A stretch of DNA of 64,000 nt from Chryseobacterium oryctis (GCF_025971925.1 NZ_JAPDHV010000004.1:186001-250000), one strand, 5' to 3'; positions 32,201-41,315 are shown, counted from the first letter of the stretch. Notes: a model not told the origin generated them from the letters alone. A program made the numbers and translations.

Positions 32201-32746
32201 ATGCTTTATACAATAATAAAGGCTTTACATATTATCTTTATGGTAAGCTATTTTGCGGGTATTTTTTATCTCGTAAGAATTTTTGTTTATTATAAAGATA
32301 CTGACGAATTTGCTGAGGAAAAGAAAAATATTTTAAGAGAGCAATACACTTTCATGGCGAGAAGGCTTTGGAATATTATCACAGTTCCTGCAGGTGTTAT
32401 TATGGCTGTATGCGGGTTGATAATGATATTTCTGAATTCAGGATTAATGAAAATGCCTTGGTTTCATCTGAAATTAACTTTCCTTATTGGTTTGGCGGTT
32501 TATCATTACTGGTGTTGGAAGAAAGTCTTAAAACTAAAAGAGCTCAACGGAAATACATTGGAATCTTCCAATATCAAGCTGAGACAAGCCAATGAAATAG
32601 CAACTTTTATTTTATTTTTGGTGGTATTTACCGTGATTCTAAAATCTACTGTAATTGAATATTGGTGGCAATTAATCACAGGATTTTTCGTTCTTGTATT
32701 TTTGATATCTATAACGGTGAAACTTGTAAATAAAAAAAGAAAATAA
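32201..32746 (+). CDS. hemJ: HemJ-like protoporphyrinogen IX oxidase
   Basis: 181 residues, four membrane helices. The N-terminal KALHIIFMVSYFAGIFYLVR with its conserved His10 and the later arginine (MARRLWNIIT) match the HemJ family, which oxidises protoporphyrinogen IX to protoporphyrin IX in the late heme pathway. The central W-F-H-L-K-L-T-F segment holds a second conserved His and Lys. It is at the family's usual length. It could be coupled to the upstream lipoprotein gene. Confidence 0.85.
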   Translation: MLYTIIKALHIIFMVSYFAGIFYLVRIFVYYKDTDEFAEEKKNILREQYTFMARRLWNIITVPAGVIMAVCGLIMIFLNSGLMKMPWFHLKLTFLIGLAVYHYWCWKKVLKLKELNGNTLESSNIKLRQANEIATFILFLVVFTVILKSTVIEYWWQLITGFFVLVFLISITVKLVNKKRK

Positions 32747-32750
32747 TGAA

Positions 32751-32835
32751 GTTATAAGTTATGAATGATGAGTTATTAAATCAATAATTAACTTGAAATT
32801 CGTAACTGAAAACTTACAACTCATAACTATAAAAC
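32751..32835. repeat. Intergenic inverted repeat (GTTATAAGTTATGA type)
   Basis: GTTATAAGTTATGAATGATG (from 32751) is inverted as ACAACTCATAACTATAAAAC (32816-32835). A related sequence occurs at 38644-38686. Confidence 0.5.
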
Positions 32836-33564
32836 ATGATTGCAATTTTAAAAAAAGAACTTTGGAGTTACTTTGGAAACTGGAGTGCGTGGGTTATCAT
32901 CGCCGCTTTCAGTTTGATAAGTACTCTTTTTTTGTTTTTTTTCGATAATGATTCTAATATTTTTGAAATCGGATTGGCATCTCTACAAAGTTACTTTGTT
33001 TTGGTTCCATGGTTGCTGATGTTCATCATTCCGGCACTTTCTATGAAAACTTTTGCGGAAGAACAACAAACAGGAACATTAAACTGGCTGTTTTCTCAAC
33101 CTCTGAAAGTAGCAGATTTGGTTTGGGGAAAGTTTCTTTCGGTTTGGGTGGTTGGAGTTTTATGTTTAATTCCGTCTCTCATTTATCTTTATACTGTTTA
33201 TATTTTGGGAGTTCCTGCCGGAAATATTGATTTGGGAATGACTTTCGGAAGTTATTTCGGACTTATTATTTTAATCGCAACATTTTCTGGAGTTGGTATA
33301 TTGGCTTCTTCTATTTCTCAAAACCAGATTATGGCTTATTTGTTAGGCGTTTTCATGTGTTTTATCATGTATTTTGGAATTGAGCAGTTGGCAAGTTATA
33401 AATTGTTGGGAGGAGCAGATTTTATTCTTCAAAATATAGGGTTTTATCAACATTTCTTAGGTTTTACGAGAGGTTTAATAGACTTTAAAGATGTTGCTTA
33501 TTTTGTTTTTGTAATAGGGCTTACTTTGGTTTTGTCCAATCATTTTATTAATAAAAAGAAGTAA
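32836..33564 (+). CDS. gldF: Gliding-motility ABC transporter permease GldF
   Basis: 242 residues with six membrane helices. The start MIAILKKELWSYFGNWSAWV and the segment LSMKTFAEEQQTGTLNWLFS match GldF/ABC-2-type permeases. It forms a transporter with GldG (next gene) and the ATPase GldA, which is not in this window. GldA/F/G are linked to gliding of Flavobacterium, but the transported substrate is unknown. Four bases separate its stop from gldG, so they form an operon. Confidence 0.93.
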   Translation: MIAILKKELWSYFGNWSAWVIIAAFSLISTLFLFFFDNDSNIFEIGLASLQSYFVLVPWLLMFIIPALSMKTFAEEQQTGTLNWLFSQPLKVADLVWGKFLSVWVVGVLCLIPSLIYLYTVYILGVPAGNIDLGMTFGSYFGLIILIATFSGVGILASSISQNQIMAYLLGVFMCFIMYFGIEQLASYKLLGGADFILQNIGFYQHFLGFTRGLIDFKDVAYFVFVIGLTLVLSNHFINKKK

Positions 33565-33568
33565 AATT

Positions 33569-35239
33569 ATGAAGAAGATACAATTTAAATCTCCATTAGG
33601 AATTTTACTGTTCATCATCCTTCCGTTAGCTATTATTTTAGCAATTACAGGAATCAGATTGGATTTAACGAAAGAGAAACGATATACCCTTTCAGAAAAT
33701 ACCATTAAAGTATTAGAGTCGGTGAAAAAACCGGTTACAGTTGACGTTTATCTTGAAGGTGATTTCCCGGCAAGCTTTAAACAATTGCAAGGTGAGACGA
33801 AGTTTATGTTGGAGAATTTCAGAAAAATTAATCCAAAAGTAGATTTCAAATTTATTGATCCTATCAAAACCAAAATGTCTCAGGATACATTGATGGCGAT
33901 GGGAATGCAGCCTTCTGTTTTGCCCGATGTAAAAGATGGAAAAGTTTCTCAGATTGTTTTGTTTCCATATGCTGTGGTAAAACAGGGTAATAAAGGTGTT
34001 TCTATTCCACTTGTGGTGCAGCAGACGGGAATTGATGCAGATGAACAGCTTAGAAAATCAATAGAAAATCTAGAGTATAATCTTATCTCAAATATCAAAA
34101 ATATAGCTGTTGATAAGAGGAAGAAAATAGGTGTTTTGGTTAATCAGGATGAATTGAGACCAGATGAGTTTCAAGGTTTTATGAATTTAGCATTGGAAAA
34201 CTATGATGCAGGGCCAATTATTCCTAAAAATCAAACTGAACTTTCTTTGGAAGATGTTCCTTTACTAAAGCAAATGAGCGCCTTAGTGATTGCAAAACCC
34301 AGAAAAGCTTTTACGGATAACGAAAAGGTGATTTTGGATCAATACATCATGAACGGAGGTAAAACGTTATGGATGATTGATGCTGTAAATGCTGAAATGG
34401 ATACCTTGATGAGATCTCAAAAAGTAATGCCCTTTCCCATAGATGTTAATATGACGGACTTCTTTTTCAATTATGGAATCAGAATTAATCCTGCGTTGGT
34501 AAAAGATGTAAAAAAGTTTGCTTTATTAAAGTTAGTAACAGGAGAGGTAAGCGGAAATCCTCAGTTTACGTCTCTTCCGTGGCCGTATTATCCGTTAGGA
34601 ATTGCAGAGAATAATAACCCTGTTACAAAAAATATCAATCCTGTAAAGTTTGAATTTCCAACTTCAATTGATACGTTGGGAGGAAGGAAAAATATTAAAA
34701 CTAAAGTTCTTTTCGAATCCAGCGAAAGAACATTATTGAAGCAGGTTCCTAATTATGTTGAATTAAAAGAAGTTGCAAGTGTAGACAGCCTGGGGCAAAT
34801 GGAAAAACCAAGTACTCCAAAAATTTATGCTGTTGCTTTGGAAGGTAAGTTTAACTCAGCTTATGCATCAAGAATCGAAAGAAAATCTTATCCAGGTTTT
34901 AAAGGGCAGAGTCCTGAAAACAAAATGATTGTTATTGCAGATGGAGATGTAGGGAGAAATAAGGTTGTAAAAGGAGAGCCTTTGCCTTTAGGAGTTGACT
35001 TAATGACGAATGAGCAATTTGGAAACGAACAGTTTTTAAGAAATGCGTTAGATTATTTATTAGATGATAGTAATCTAATTGATTTAAGAAACCGAAATAT
35101 TGAAGAAAGACTTCTTGACAGGCACAGAATAAATGAAGAAAAATCAACGTGGCAAATGTTCAATTTGTTACTTCCACTAATTATTATTGGAATTTTGGGA
35201 GGTTTATTCTTCTGGCTGAGAAAGAAAAAATTTGGATAA
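33569..35239 (+). CDS. gldG: Gliding-motility-associated ABC transporter substrate-binding protein GldG
   Basis: 556 residues. A membrane helix near the N-terminus (11-30) and one at the C-terminus (about 530-550, PLIIIGILGGLFFWL). Between them lies the ABC-transporter auxiliary domain (GldG/DUF4350-like): KPVTVDVYLEGDFPASFKQL, DFKFIDPIKTK, VLVNQDEL, ALVIAKPRKAFTDNEK, LWMIDAVNAEMD. The large part faces the periplasm. It works with GldF. A terminator follows, so gldFG end here. Confidence 0.93.
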   Translation: MKKIQFKSPLGILLFIILPLAIILAITGIRLDLTKEKRYTLSENTIKVLESVKKPVTVDVYLEGDFPASFKQLQGETKFMLENFRKINPKVDFKFIDPIKTKMSQDTLMAMGMQPSVLPDVKDGKVSQIVLFPYAVVKQGNKGVSIPLVVQQTGIDADEQLRKSIENLEYNLISNIKNIAVDKRKKIGVLVNQDELRPDEFQGFMNLALENYDAGPIIPKNQTELSLEDVPLLKQMSALVIAKPRKAFTDNEKVILDQYIMNGGKTLWMIDAVNAEMDTLMRSQKVMPFPIDVNMTDFFFNYGIRINPALVKDVKKFALLKLVTGEVSGNPQFTSLPWPYYPLGIAENNNPVTKNINPVKFEFPTSIDTLGGRKNIKTKVLFESSERTLLKQVPNYVELKEVASVDSLGQMEKPSTPKIYAVALEGKFNSAYASRIERKSYPGFKGQSPENKMIVIADGDVGRNKVVKGEPLPLGVDLMTNEQFGNEQFLRNALDYLLDDSNLIDLRNRNIEERLLDRHRINEEKSTWQMFNLLLPLIIIGILGGLFFWLRKKKFG

Positions 35240-35242
35240 AAT

Positions 35243-35273
35243 AAAAAAGAGAAACCTTAGGTTTCTCTTTTTT
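35243..35273. terminator. Bidirectional terminator after gldG
   Basis: AAAAAAGAGAAACC pairs with GGTTTCTCTTTTTT. It lies between converging genes. Confidence 0.9.
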
Positions 35274-35286
35274 GTATGAAAATTGC

Positions 35287-35928
35287 TTATAGTTTTCTTT
35301 TTTTACTTTCAATTTCAATGAATTCGGGTAAATAGTTAGGTGTACAACCTTTAGATACCATTTCGCCTTTATAAAGACTGGTTCTTTCTCCAAGTTCAAT
35401 GCAGCGATCTCTATATTGTTTATCATATATACCAATCCAGCCTGCTGTGAAATTCATTGCCCATTGTACTTCAGGTCTTTCTTGGGCGATTTTATCTTCA
35501 ATAACAGATAATAGGTATTCAGTATTTTCAGGAGGGGGTTGTCCCATCCACCTTAATCTTCCCTGATAATACCAAAAAATACGTCTTTGGAGAGAAGATG
35601 GGCTATTTTCCCAAGATTCAATCAAAGCGAGTGTTTTTTTGTTTTTAGTAAGTTGATTGGCCATCAACCAGTCAATTAATTGATTTCTTTCATCAAATGA
35701 GTGGTTCTGAATATCTTTGTCAAGTTCATCAATTACATCCTGTGAAAGAGTTTTATTATCCATGATTAAAATTGATAATAATCTAGGTAAAACCCTTCCG
35801 GAATGCCACAATTCCATCGCTAAAGAGTGATCCTTTTTGATTTCTTTTGCAATATTCCTTAGATCACCTAGTTTAGTTTTGTTATTTATTTCATTTAGGA
35901 TATTTTCTGCTTTTGGAGAAATTTTCAT
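35287..35928 (-). CDS. DNA alkylation repair protein (AlkD-like)
   Basis: 213 residues of HEAT-like helical repeats. Supporting text: LRNIAKEIKKDHSLAMELWH, SIDE-type helix RNQLIDWLMANQL and the late VQWAMNFTAGWIGIYDKQYR, characteristic of the AlkD-type family in Bacteroidota. These glycosylases remove bulky or positively charged alkylated bases without flipping them. The C-terminus is rich in Lys/Arg (IESKKRKL). Probably co-transcribed with the upstream DUF4268 gene (24-base gap). Confidence 0.8.
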   Translation of the reverse strand: MKISPKAENILNEINNKTKLGDLRNIAKEIKKDHSLAMELWHSGRVLPRLLSILIMDNKTLSQDVIDELDKDIQNHSFDERNQLIDWLMANQLTKNKKTLALIESWENSPSSLQRRIFWYYQGRLRWMGQPPPENTEYLLSVIEDKIAQERPEVQWAMNFTAGWIGIYDKQYRDRCIELGERTSLYKGEMVSKGCTPNYLPEFIEIESKKRKL

Positions 35929-35952
35929 GTCTGTTTTGTGGTTAAAATTTCA

Positions 35953-36381
35953 TTAAATATCTTTTATAAAATCCTCATATTCATAATAAAATCTTTCAAA
36001 ACCATCCATTTTATCGACAAAAAACTCAAATGTTTCCTGCCATGTATTTTTATTAAAAATAGAGACATTATGTTTTTGAATCCAGATTCTGCTGATTACT
36101 TTTCCGTTTTCTAAAGTGAAATGTTCATCTTTCTGAAAATCTCCAATGAAATCCTTCAAAATATCTTCTAATGACCAAATTTTCTCATAATATGCATTTC
36201 TGAATACTTCATCCTTCATTTCGATGTCTAAAGAAACTTCAGCCTTTTTATTGTCTGCATAGAATTTGAAAGACATATCCTTAATTTTGGTATCATACAA
36301 AATCCATTTTCTAGGAAAAGATTTTCCAAATGCTGTCCAAAATTCCTTTTTTAATTGTTGTGCTTCCTGTTTACTGAACAT
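35953..36381 (-). CDS. DUF4268-family protein
   Basis: 142 residues. MFSKQEAQQLKKEFWTAFGK, then KWILYDTKIKDMSFKFYADN and SFIGDF-like text match DUF4268 proteins of Bacteroidota. The fold looks alpha/beta with several tryptophans; function unknown. No signal peptide, so cytoplasmic. It precedes the AlkD-like gene in the same direction. Confidence 0.75.
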   Translation of the reverse strand: MFSKQEAQQLKKEFWTAFGKSFPRKWILYDTKIKDMSFKFYADNKKAEVSLDIEMKDEVFRNAYYEKIWSLEDILKDFIGDFQKDEHFTLENGKVISRIWIQKHNVSIFNKNTWQETFEFFVDKMDGFERFYYEYEDFIKDI

Positions 36382-36519
36382 GACACAAACATAACAATTT
36401 AGACTAAAAAAAGCAAAACCGAAGGTGTATTCAGGCTTAATAAAGATATTTGAAGGTTTATATTTATCATTTTGTTGTCTTCCTGTAGAATATTAAACAA
36501 TTTTCTTATTTTTGCCGTA

Positions 36520-36927
36520 ATGCTGTCAAAAAAATCTCAATATGCTTTTAAGGCTCTGTCATATCTTGTAGAGAAAAGAAATGACGGACCAATTCTTATT
36601 TCCGAAATCGCAGAACATAAAAAAATCCCTTTAAAATTTTTAGAAAATATTTTGCTTGAATTAAAAAAAGCAGAAATCCTTGATAGTAAAAAAGGAAAAG
36701 GAGGAGGGTATTTTTTTAAAGAAAATCCTGAAAATGTAAAGCTTGCAAAGATTATCAGATTGGTAAACGGTCCCATTGCAATGCTTCCTTGTGTGAGTTT
36801 AAATTTTTATGAAAAATGTGAAGATTGTAACGAAGAACATTGTGGTTTACATGATGTTTTGATAGAAGTTCGGGATGCTTCACTTAATATTTTAGAGAAA
36901 AAAACTTTAATGGATTTAATCGACTGA
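36520..36927 (+). CDS. Rrf2-family transcriptional regulator
   Basis: 135 residues from MLSKKSQYAFKALSYLVEKR. The winged-helix part (1-80) includes the recognition region EIAEHKKIPLKFLENILLEL and the glycine-rich wing KKGKGGGYFF. Cysteines in LPCVSLNFYEKCEDC and EEHCGLHD suggest an iron-sulfur cluster or a thiol/cysteine sensor, as in IscR, NsrR and CymR. Start 36520 is preferred to 36472 (TTG). Being next to the cysH-cysD-cysN operon, it is probably its regulator, like CymR. A palindrome at 36948-36978 is a candidate operator. Confidence 0.88.
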   Translation: MLSKKSQYAFKALSYLVEKRNDGPILISEIAEHKKIPLKFLENILLELKKAEILDSKKGKGGGYFFKENPENVKLAKIIRLVNGPIAMLPCVSLNFYEKCEDCNEEHCGLHDVLIEVRDASLNILEKKTLMDLID

Positions 36928-36947
36928 TTTAAATCCTTTTTTTTGAA

Positions 36948-36978
36948 TAATTAGTCTACTTGTTTGGTAGGATAATTA
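36948..36978 (+). promoter_or_regulatory. Candidate operator and promoter of the cys operon
   Basis: Left arm TAATTAGTCTAC (36948-36959), spacer TTGTTTG, right arm GTAGGATAATTA (36967-36978); 10 of 12 bases pair. The spacer contains TTTG (36963-36966), which can serve as the -33 box with GATATTTG (36987-36994) as a -7 box, 20 bases between. A protein bound here would block RNA polymerase. Confidence 0.6.
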
Positions 36979-37016
36979 TTTTATTAGATATTTGCAAAAC
37001 TTCAAATGAATAAATT

Positions 37017-37709
37017 ATGATTTCAAAAGAAGATGCAGATACACTCAAACAGCTTTCGGCAGAGGATGGATTGAAATTTATCTCCGAAAAATTCTCAGAA
37101 GGAGTTGTTTTTTCAACATCGCTTGGTCAGGAAGATCAGGTTATTACAGATATCATTTTCAGCAATCAGTTGCCTATAAAAGTCTTCACATTAGATACAG
37201 GAAGGCTTTTTTATGAACATTATGATTTGCTTTCCAAAAACAATTCAAGGTACAAAATCAAGACTGAAGTTTATTTTCCCGATGCTTCTGATGTAGAAAA
37301 ATATGTGAATGAAAAGGGGATAAACGCATTTTATCATTCGGTAGAAAACAGGAAAGAATGCTGTTTTATCCGAAAAGTAAAACCTCTCAACCGAGCATTA
37401 GAAAATGCAAAAGTATGGATTACGGGTTTGCGTTCCGAACAATCTGAAAATCGTGAAAATATGCCTGTTTTAGAATGGGATGAACATAGAAATTTGTACA
37501 AATACAATCCTTTGATACATTGGACTTATCAGGACGTTTTAGATTATTTGGAAGAACAGAATGTCCAAGACTTGCCTCTTCATAAAAAAGGTTTCATTAG
37601 TGTTGGTTGTCAGCCTTGTACGAGAGCTATTGAACCCGGAGAAAATCCTAGAGCAGGACGTTGGTGGTGGGAAAATTCACATAAAGAATGCGGTCTGCAT
37701 ACACATTAA
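37017..37709 (+). CDS. cysH: Adenylyl-sulfate reductase (assimilatory, Fe-S type), CysH
   Basis: 230 residues. It reduces adenosine 5'-phosphosulfate (APS) to sulfite with thioredoxin. The PP-loop-like start is FSTSLGQEDQVITD, followed by TLDTGRLFYEHYDL. The cysteine pairs C-C in RKECCFIRKV (about 114-115) and C-x-x-C in GCQPCTRAI (about 197-200) are the 4Fe-4S ligands typical of APS-type rather than PAPS-type enzymes. The catalytic Cys is in KECGLH at the C-terminus. It leads the operon cysH-cysD-cysN-TSUP. Confidence 0.92.
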   Translation: MISKEDADTLKQLSAEDGLKFISEKFSEGVVFSTSLGQEDQVITDIIFSNQLPIKVFTLDTGRLFYEHYDLLSKNNSRYKIKTEVYFPDASDVEKYVNEKGINAFYHSVENRKECCFIRKVKPLNRALENAKVWITGLRSEQSENRENMPVLEWDEHRNLYKYNPLIHWTYQDVLDYLEEQNVQDLPLHKKGFISVGCQPCTRAIEPGENPRAGRWWWENSHKECGLHTH

Positions 37710-37730
37710 TCAAAAATCTTATACAACATA

Positions 37731-38639
37731 ATGAGTAATTATAAATTAGATTATCTGGAACAGCTGGAAGCAGAAAGTATTTATATCATGAGAGAAGTGG
37801 CTGCCCAGTTTGAAAAACCTTCTTTACTTTTTAGTGGAGGGAAAGATTCCATTACTTTGGTGCATTTGGCTAAAAAGGCTTTTGCTCCTATGAAAATCCC
37901 GTTTCCATTGGTGCATATAGATACAGGTCATAATTTTCCTGAGGCTCTGGAATTCAGAGATTATTTAGCTAAAACTATCGGAGCTGAATTGATTGTAAGA
38001 AAAGTTGAAGATACCATAAAAGCTAAAAAATTGACAGAACCTAAAGGTAAGTTTGCTTCAAGAAACTGGCTGCAAACTCATACTTTATTGGATACTATTG
38101 AAGAATTTCAGTTTGATGCTTGTATTGGCGGAGCAAGAAGAGACGAAGAAAAAGCGAGAGCGAAAGAACGCTTTTTCTCTGTTCGTGACGAATTTGGGCA
38201 ATGGGATCCGAAATTACAACGTCCCGAATTATGGAATATCTACAACGGCAAAATAAATAAAGGTGAAAATGTAAGAGTTTTCCCTATTTCAAACTGGACA
38301 GAACTGGATGTTTGGAATTATATCCGAAAAGAAAACATTCAGCTTCCTTCTATTTATTTTGCTCATAACAGAGATGTAATTGAGTATGAAAGTCAGTTGA
38401 TTGCAGTTTCTGATTTTATTCAGATTGACGAAAATGATGAGATTGTTAATAAAAAAGTGCGTTACAGAACGGTAGGAGATATGACTTGTACAGCTGCTGT
38501 TGAAAGTAATGCGGAGACTTTGGATAGTGTAATTAACGAAATCATTGCCTCTAAAATTTCTGAACGTGGCGAAACCCGAATTGACGATAAAGTAACGGAA
38601 GCCGCAATGGAAGACAGAAAAAAAGGAGGGTATTTTTAA
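37731..38639 (+). CDS. cysD: Sulfate adenylyltransferase subunit 2
   Basis: 302 residues. It joins sulfate and ATP to form APS. The PP-loop motif LLFSGGKDSITLVHLA lies at about 33-48, followed by VHIDTGHNFPEALEFRD, CIGGARRDEEKARAKERFFS and FPISNWTELDVWNYI. All are family signatures. It works in a complex with the GTPase subunit CysN. A short intergenic inverted-repeat type sequence separates it from cysN. Confidence 0.95.
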   Translation: MSNYKLDYLEQLEAESIYIMREVAAQFEKPSLLFSGGKDSITLVHLAKKAFAPMKIPFPLVHIDTGHNFPEALEFRDYLAKTIGAELIVRKVEDTIKAKKLTEPKGKFASRNWLQTHTLLDTIEEFQFDACIGGARRDEEKARAKERFFSVRDEFGQWDPKLQRPELWNIYNGKINKGENVRVFPISNWTELDVWNYIRKENIQLPSIYFAHNRDVIEYESQLIAVSDFIQIDENDEIVNKKVRYRTVGDMTCTAAVESNAETLDSVINEIIASKISERGETRIDDKVTEAAMEDRKKGGYF

Positions 38640-38643
38640 TCAA

Positions 38644-38686
38644 TAAGTTTTACACTTATAACTTATCACTCATAATTCATAACTAA
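38644..38686. repeat. Intergenic repeat (TTATAACTTATCACTCATAA type)
   Basis: AAGTTTTACACTTATAACTT and CACTCATAATTCATAACTAA. On the opposite strand this resembles 32751-32776. It lies inside the cys operon between cysD and cysN without a clear terminator fold. Confidence 0.45.
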
Positions 38687-38687
38687 A

Positions 38688-39929
38688 ATGGATATACTAA
38701 GATTTATAACTGCAGGAAGTGTAGACGATGGGAAAAGCACTCTTATCGGAAGACTTTTGTATGATAGTAAAAATATATTGATTGACCAGCTTGAAGCATT
38801 GGAAAAACAATCAAAAAACAAGAACGAAAACGGAGTAGATTTAGCCATTCTTACGGATGGTTTGAGAGCGGAAAGAGAACAGGGAATCACAATTGATGTG
38901 GCGTATCGTTATTTTTCAACTCCGAAAAGAAAATTTATCATTGCAGATGCGCCGGGGCATATTCAGTACACCAGAAATATGATAACGGGAGCGTCGAATT
39001 CTCAATTAATTATTATCCTTATTGATGCGAGACAAGGTGTAATTGAGCAAACAAGAAGGCATTCTATCATCGCTTCATTATTAAAAATGAAAAATGTGGT
39101 AGTGGCTATCAATAAAATGGATTTGGTTGATTATTCCGAAGAAGTTTTTAATGATATAAAAGCTCAATATCAATTGGTTGCTCAAAAATTAGGACTTGAA
39201 AATGTAAATTATTTCCCGATTTCTGCATTTTATGGTGATAATATTGTTGATAAATCGGAGAGAACACCTTGGTATAAAGGTTCAACTCTTTTGAATTTTC
39301 TTGAAACGGTTGACGTAAATGAAGATGTTAACTTAGAAAAAGCAAGATTTCAGGTTCAGTATGTGATTCGTCCTCAAACCGATGAGTTGCATGATTACAG
39401 AGGGTACTCAGGACAGGTGATTTCCGGAATTTATAGGAAAGGTGATAAGGTTACAATTCTTCCGCAGAATATTGAAACCAAGATTTCAAAAGTTGAAACA
39501 GGAGGAAAAGAAGTTGATTTTGTATTTGCCAATCAACCTGCAGTTTTGCATACGGAGGATGATATTGATATCAGCAGAGGAGATTTCATTGTAAAAACTG
39601 ATAATCAGCCAAAAGTTGAAAACGAAATTGATGCTGTTGTCTGCTGGCTCGATAAAAAAGAATTAAATGAAGGAAATAAGTATTTCATTCAACATAAAAG
39701 CAAGGTTCTAAAGGCAATTGTAAAAGAAATTGACTATAAAATAGATGTAAATACTTTGGAAAACATTCCGATGTATTCAGGGATTAAGCTTAATGAAGTC
39801 GTAAAAGTAAGACTGAAAACTTCTTCGCCATTGGTTTTTGACAGTTTTGAAGAAAACAATGATACGGGAAGCGCAATCCTGATTGACGAAACAAGTAATT
39901 CTACCGTTGGAGCTTTAATGATTTTATAG
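38688..39929 (+). CDS. cysN: Sulfate adenylyltransferase subunit 1 (GTPase)
   Basis: 413 residues, an EF-Tu-like GTPase that drives APS formation. P-loop GSVDDGKSTLIG (10-21), switch region RAEREQGITIDVAYR, DAPGH, and NKMD (about 143). The C-terminal barrel domains are present (PQTDELHDYRGYSGQVISGI). It has no fused CysC kinase domain, consistent with an APS-type CysH. The TSUP gene follows after one base. Confidence 0.95.
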   Translation: MDILRFITAGSVDDGKSTLIGRLLYDSKNILIDQLEALEKQSKNKNENGVDLAILTDGLRAEREQGITIDVAYRYFSTPKRKFIIADAPGHIQYTRNMITGASNSQLIIILIDARQGVIEQTRRHSIIASLLKMKNVVVAINKMDLVDYSEEVFNDIKAQYQLVAQKLGLENVNYFPISAFYGDNIVDKSERTPWYKGSTLLNFLETVDVNEDVNLEKARFQVQYVIRPQTDELHDYRGYSGQVISGIYRKGDKVTILPQNIETKISKVETGGKEVDFVFANQPAVLHTEDDIDISRGDFIVKTDNQPKVENEIDAVVCWLDKKELNEGNKYFIQHKSKVLKAIVKEIDYKIDVNTLENIPMYSGIKLNEVVKVRLKTSSPLVFDSFEENNDTGSAILIDETSNSTVGALMIL

Positions 39930-39930
39930 T

Positions 39931-40815
39931 ATGGTAATTTCGCGAAAAATTCAGGTAAGATTAAATATATTGTTGGTAACGATTGCATTAGTATTGATTG
40001 CCATATTTTCAATGTATGAACTGGGTTATCTGGATGAGCTTTTTACCATTTTGGCAAAAGATAATTACATTTTTTATTGGATGCTTTTGGTGGGAGTTTT
40101 AGCGGAAATCGTTGCCGGGTCTATGGGAATGGGATATGGCGTGATTTGCACAACCACGCTTTTATTTCTGAACATTCCGCCGCATATTGTAAGTGCAAGT
40201 ATTCACTCTGCTGAAAGTTTTACGACTGCGGCAGGAAGTATTAGTCATATTAAGCTGAAAAATGTAAGTAAAAGTTTAGTCAAGAGATTAGCGATTCCTG
40301 CAATTATCGGGGCAATTATCGGTGCTTTGAGTCTTACTTATTTGGGTGAATATTATGCAAAAATTACCAAAACTGTCATTGCATTTTACACTTTATATCT
40401 TGGATTCCAGATTTTATCGAATGCTTTTAAGAAAAAACAGAGTAAATCTTTAAAAAGGAAAACAAATTTAACCCGATTGGGAGTAATTGGTGGATTTATA
40501 GATTCCTTTGCAGGTGGAGGTTGGGGGCCTTTGGTGACAGGAACTTTAATCAAAAATGCTTTTACACCGAGATTTGCAGTAGGAAGTTCCACAGTTGCCA
40601 AGTTTATTTTGACGATAACAGCAGCAATTACGTTTATTTTTACATTAGGTATTCAGCATTGGAATATTATTTTAGGGCTTCTTATCGGGGGTATTATCAC
40701 AGCTCCTTTTTCGGCAATGCTGACTGCAAAACTACCTGTAAAAGGAATGTTTATTGTGATCGGGACTTTGGTGATTATTATGAGTTCAATTACGATTTGT
40801 AAATCTGTTTTTTAA
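39931..40815 (+). CDS. TSUP-family (TauE/SafE) sulfur-compound transporter
   Basis: 294 residues with about eight or nine helices. The two TSUP repeats are seen as GSMGMGYGVICTTTLLFL with HIVSASIHSAESFTTAAGSI, and FIDSFAGGGWGPLVTGTLI with VGSSTVAKFILTITAA. By position at the end of the cys operon it probably moves sulfate, sulfite or another sulfur anion. Direction of transport cannot be told from sequence. Confidence 0.88.
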   Translation: MVISRKIQVRLNILLVTIALVLIAIFSMYELGYLDELFTILAKDNYIFYWMLLVGVLAEIVAGSMGMGYGVICTTTLLFLNIPPHIVSASIHSAESFTTAAGSISHIKLKNVSKSLVKRLAIPAIIGAIIGALSLTYLGEYYAKITKTVIAFYTLYLGFQILSNAFKKKQSKSLKRKTNLTRLGVIGGFIDSFAGGGWGPLVTGTLIKNAFTPRFAVGSSTVAKFILTITAAITFIFTLGIQHWNIILGLLIGGIITAPFSAMLTAKLPVKGMFIVIGTLVIIMSSITICKSVF

Positions 40816-40906
40816 TGGGAAATTTCTTGAATGTGGAAAAATAAAATAGATAAAAATTGAAATTGATTTTAAAAATATTTTACTTTTACCGCATTAAAAA
40901 AAGAAT

Positions 40907-41197
40907 ATGAATGTATATGTAATTGCGCTTTTTAAGTTTAATGAAAATTATCTGATGGAAGCGATTGAACTTTTCCAAACTTTGGTAAGAGAAACAAGAA
41001 AGGAGGAAGGATGTTTGCAGTATGATTTAGTTGAAGATAAAGATAATAAAGGAAGTTTTTTCATGGTTGAATTATGGGAAAGTGAAGAACACCTTAATCG
41101 ACATAATGGACAAGACCATTTATTAAACTTTAGAAGAGATGCTTCAAAAATGCTTGAAAGCTCTACTCAGGTCTACAAAGGATTTAAAACTTTATAA
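40907..41197 (+). CDS. Antibiotic biosynthesis monooxygenase (ABM) domain protein
   Basis: 96 residues, a dimeric ferredoxin-like alpha/beta fold. Signatures are EGCLQYDLVEDKDNKGSFFM and ELWESEEHLNRHNGQDHLL, including the conserved His. Members are cofactor-free monooxygenases or heme-degrading enzymes of the IsdG/quinol type; the activity of this one is unknown. A strong terminator follows. Confidence 0.85.
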   Translation: MNVYVIALFKFNENYLMEAIELFQTLVRETRKEEGCLQYDLVEDKDNKGSFFMVELWESEEHLNRHNGQDHLLNFRRDASKMLESSTQVYKGFKTL

Positions 41198-41222
41198 AAG
41201 AAAATATTTTACTTAAAATGTC

Positions 41223-41258
41223 AAAAGGCTGTTCAAATAATTTGAACAGCCTTTTTAT
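41223..41258. terminator. Bidirectional terminator
   Basis: AAAAGGCTGTTCAAA pairs with TTTGAACAGCCTTTT around TAAT. It lies between converging genes. Confidence 0.92.
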
Positions 41259-41315
41259 TAGAAAAAATAGAAAGTATTAAAATTTGAATTGTTTAATAAT
41301 AAATCGTGAAATATT

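Noticed and set aside
36472..36519. Longer start for the Rrf2 regulator
   Set aside because: It begins at a TTG, and the family N-terminus (MLSKKSQYAF) begins at 36520.
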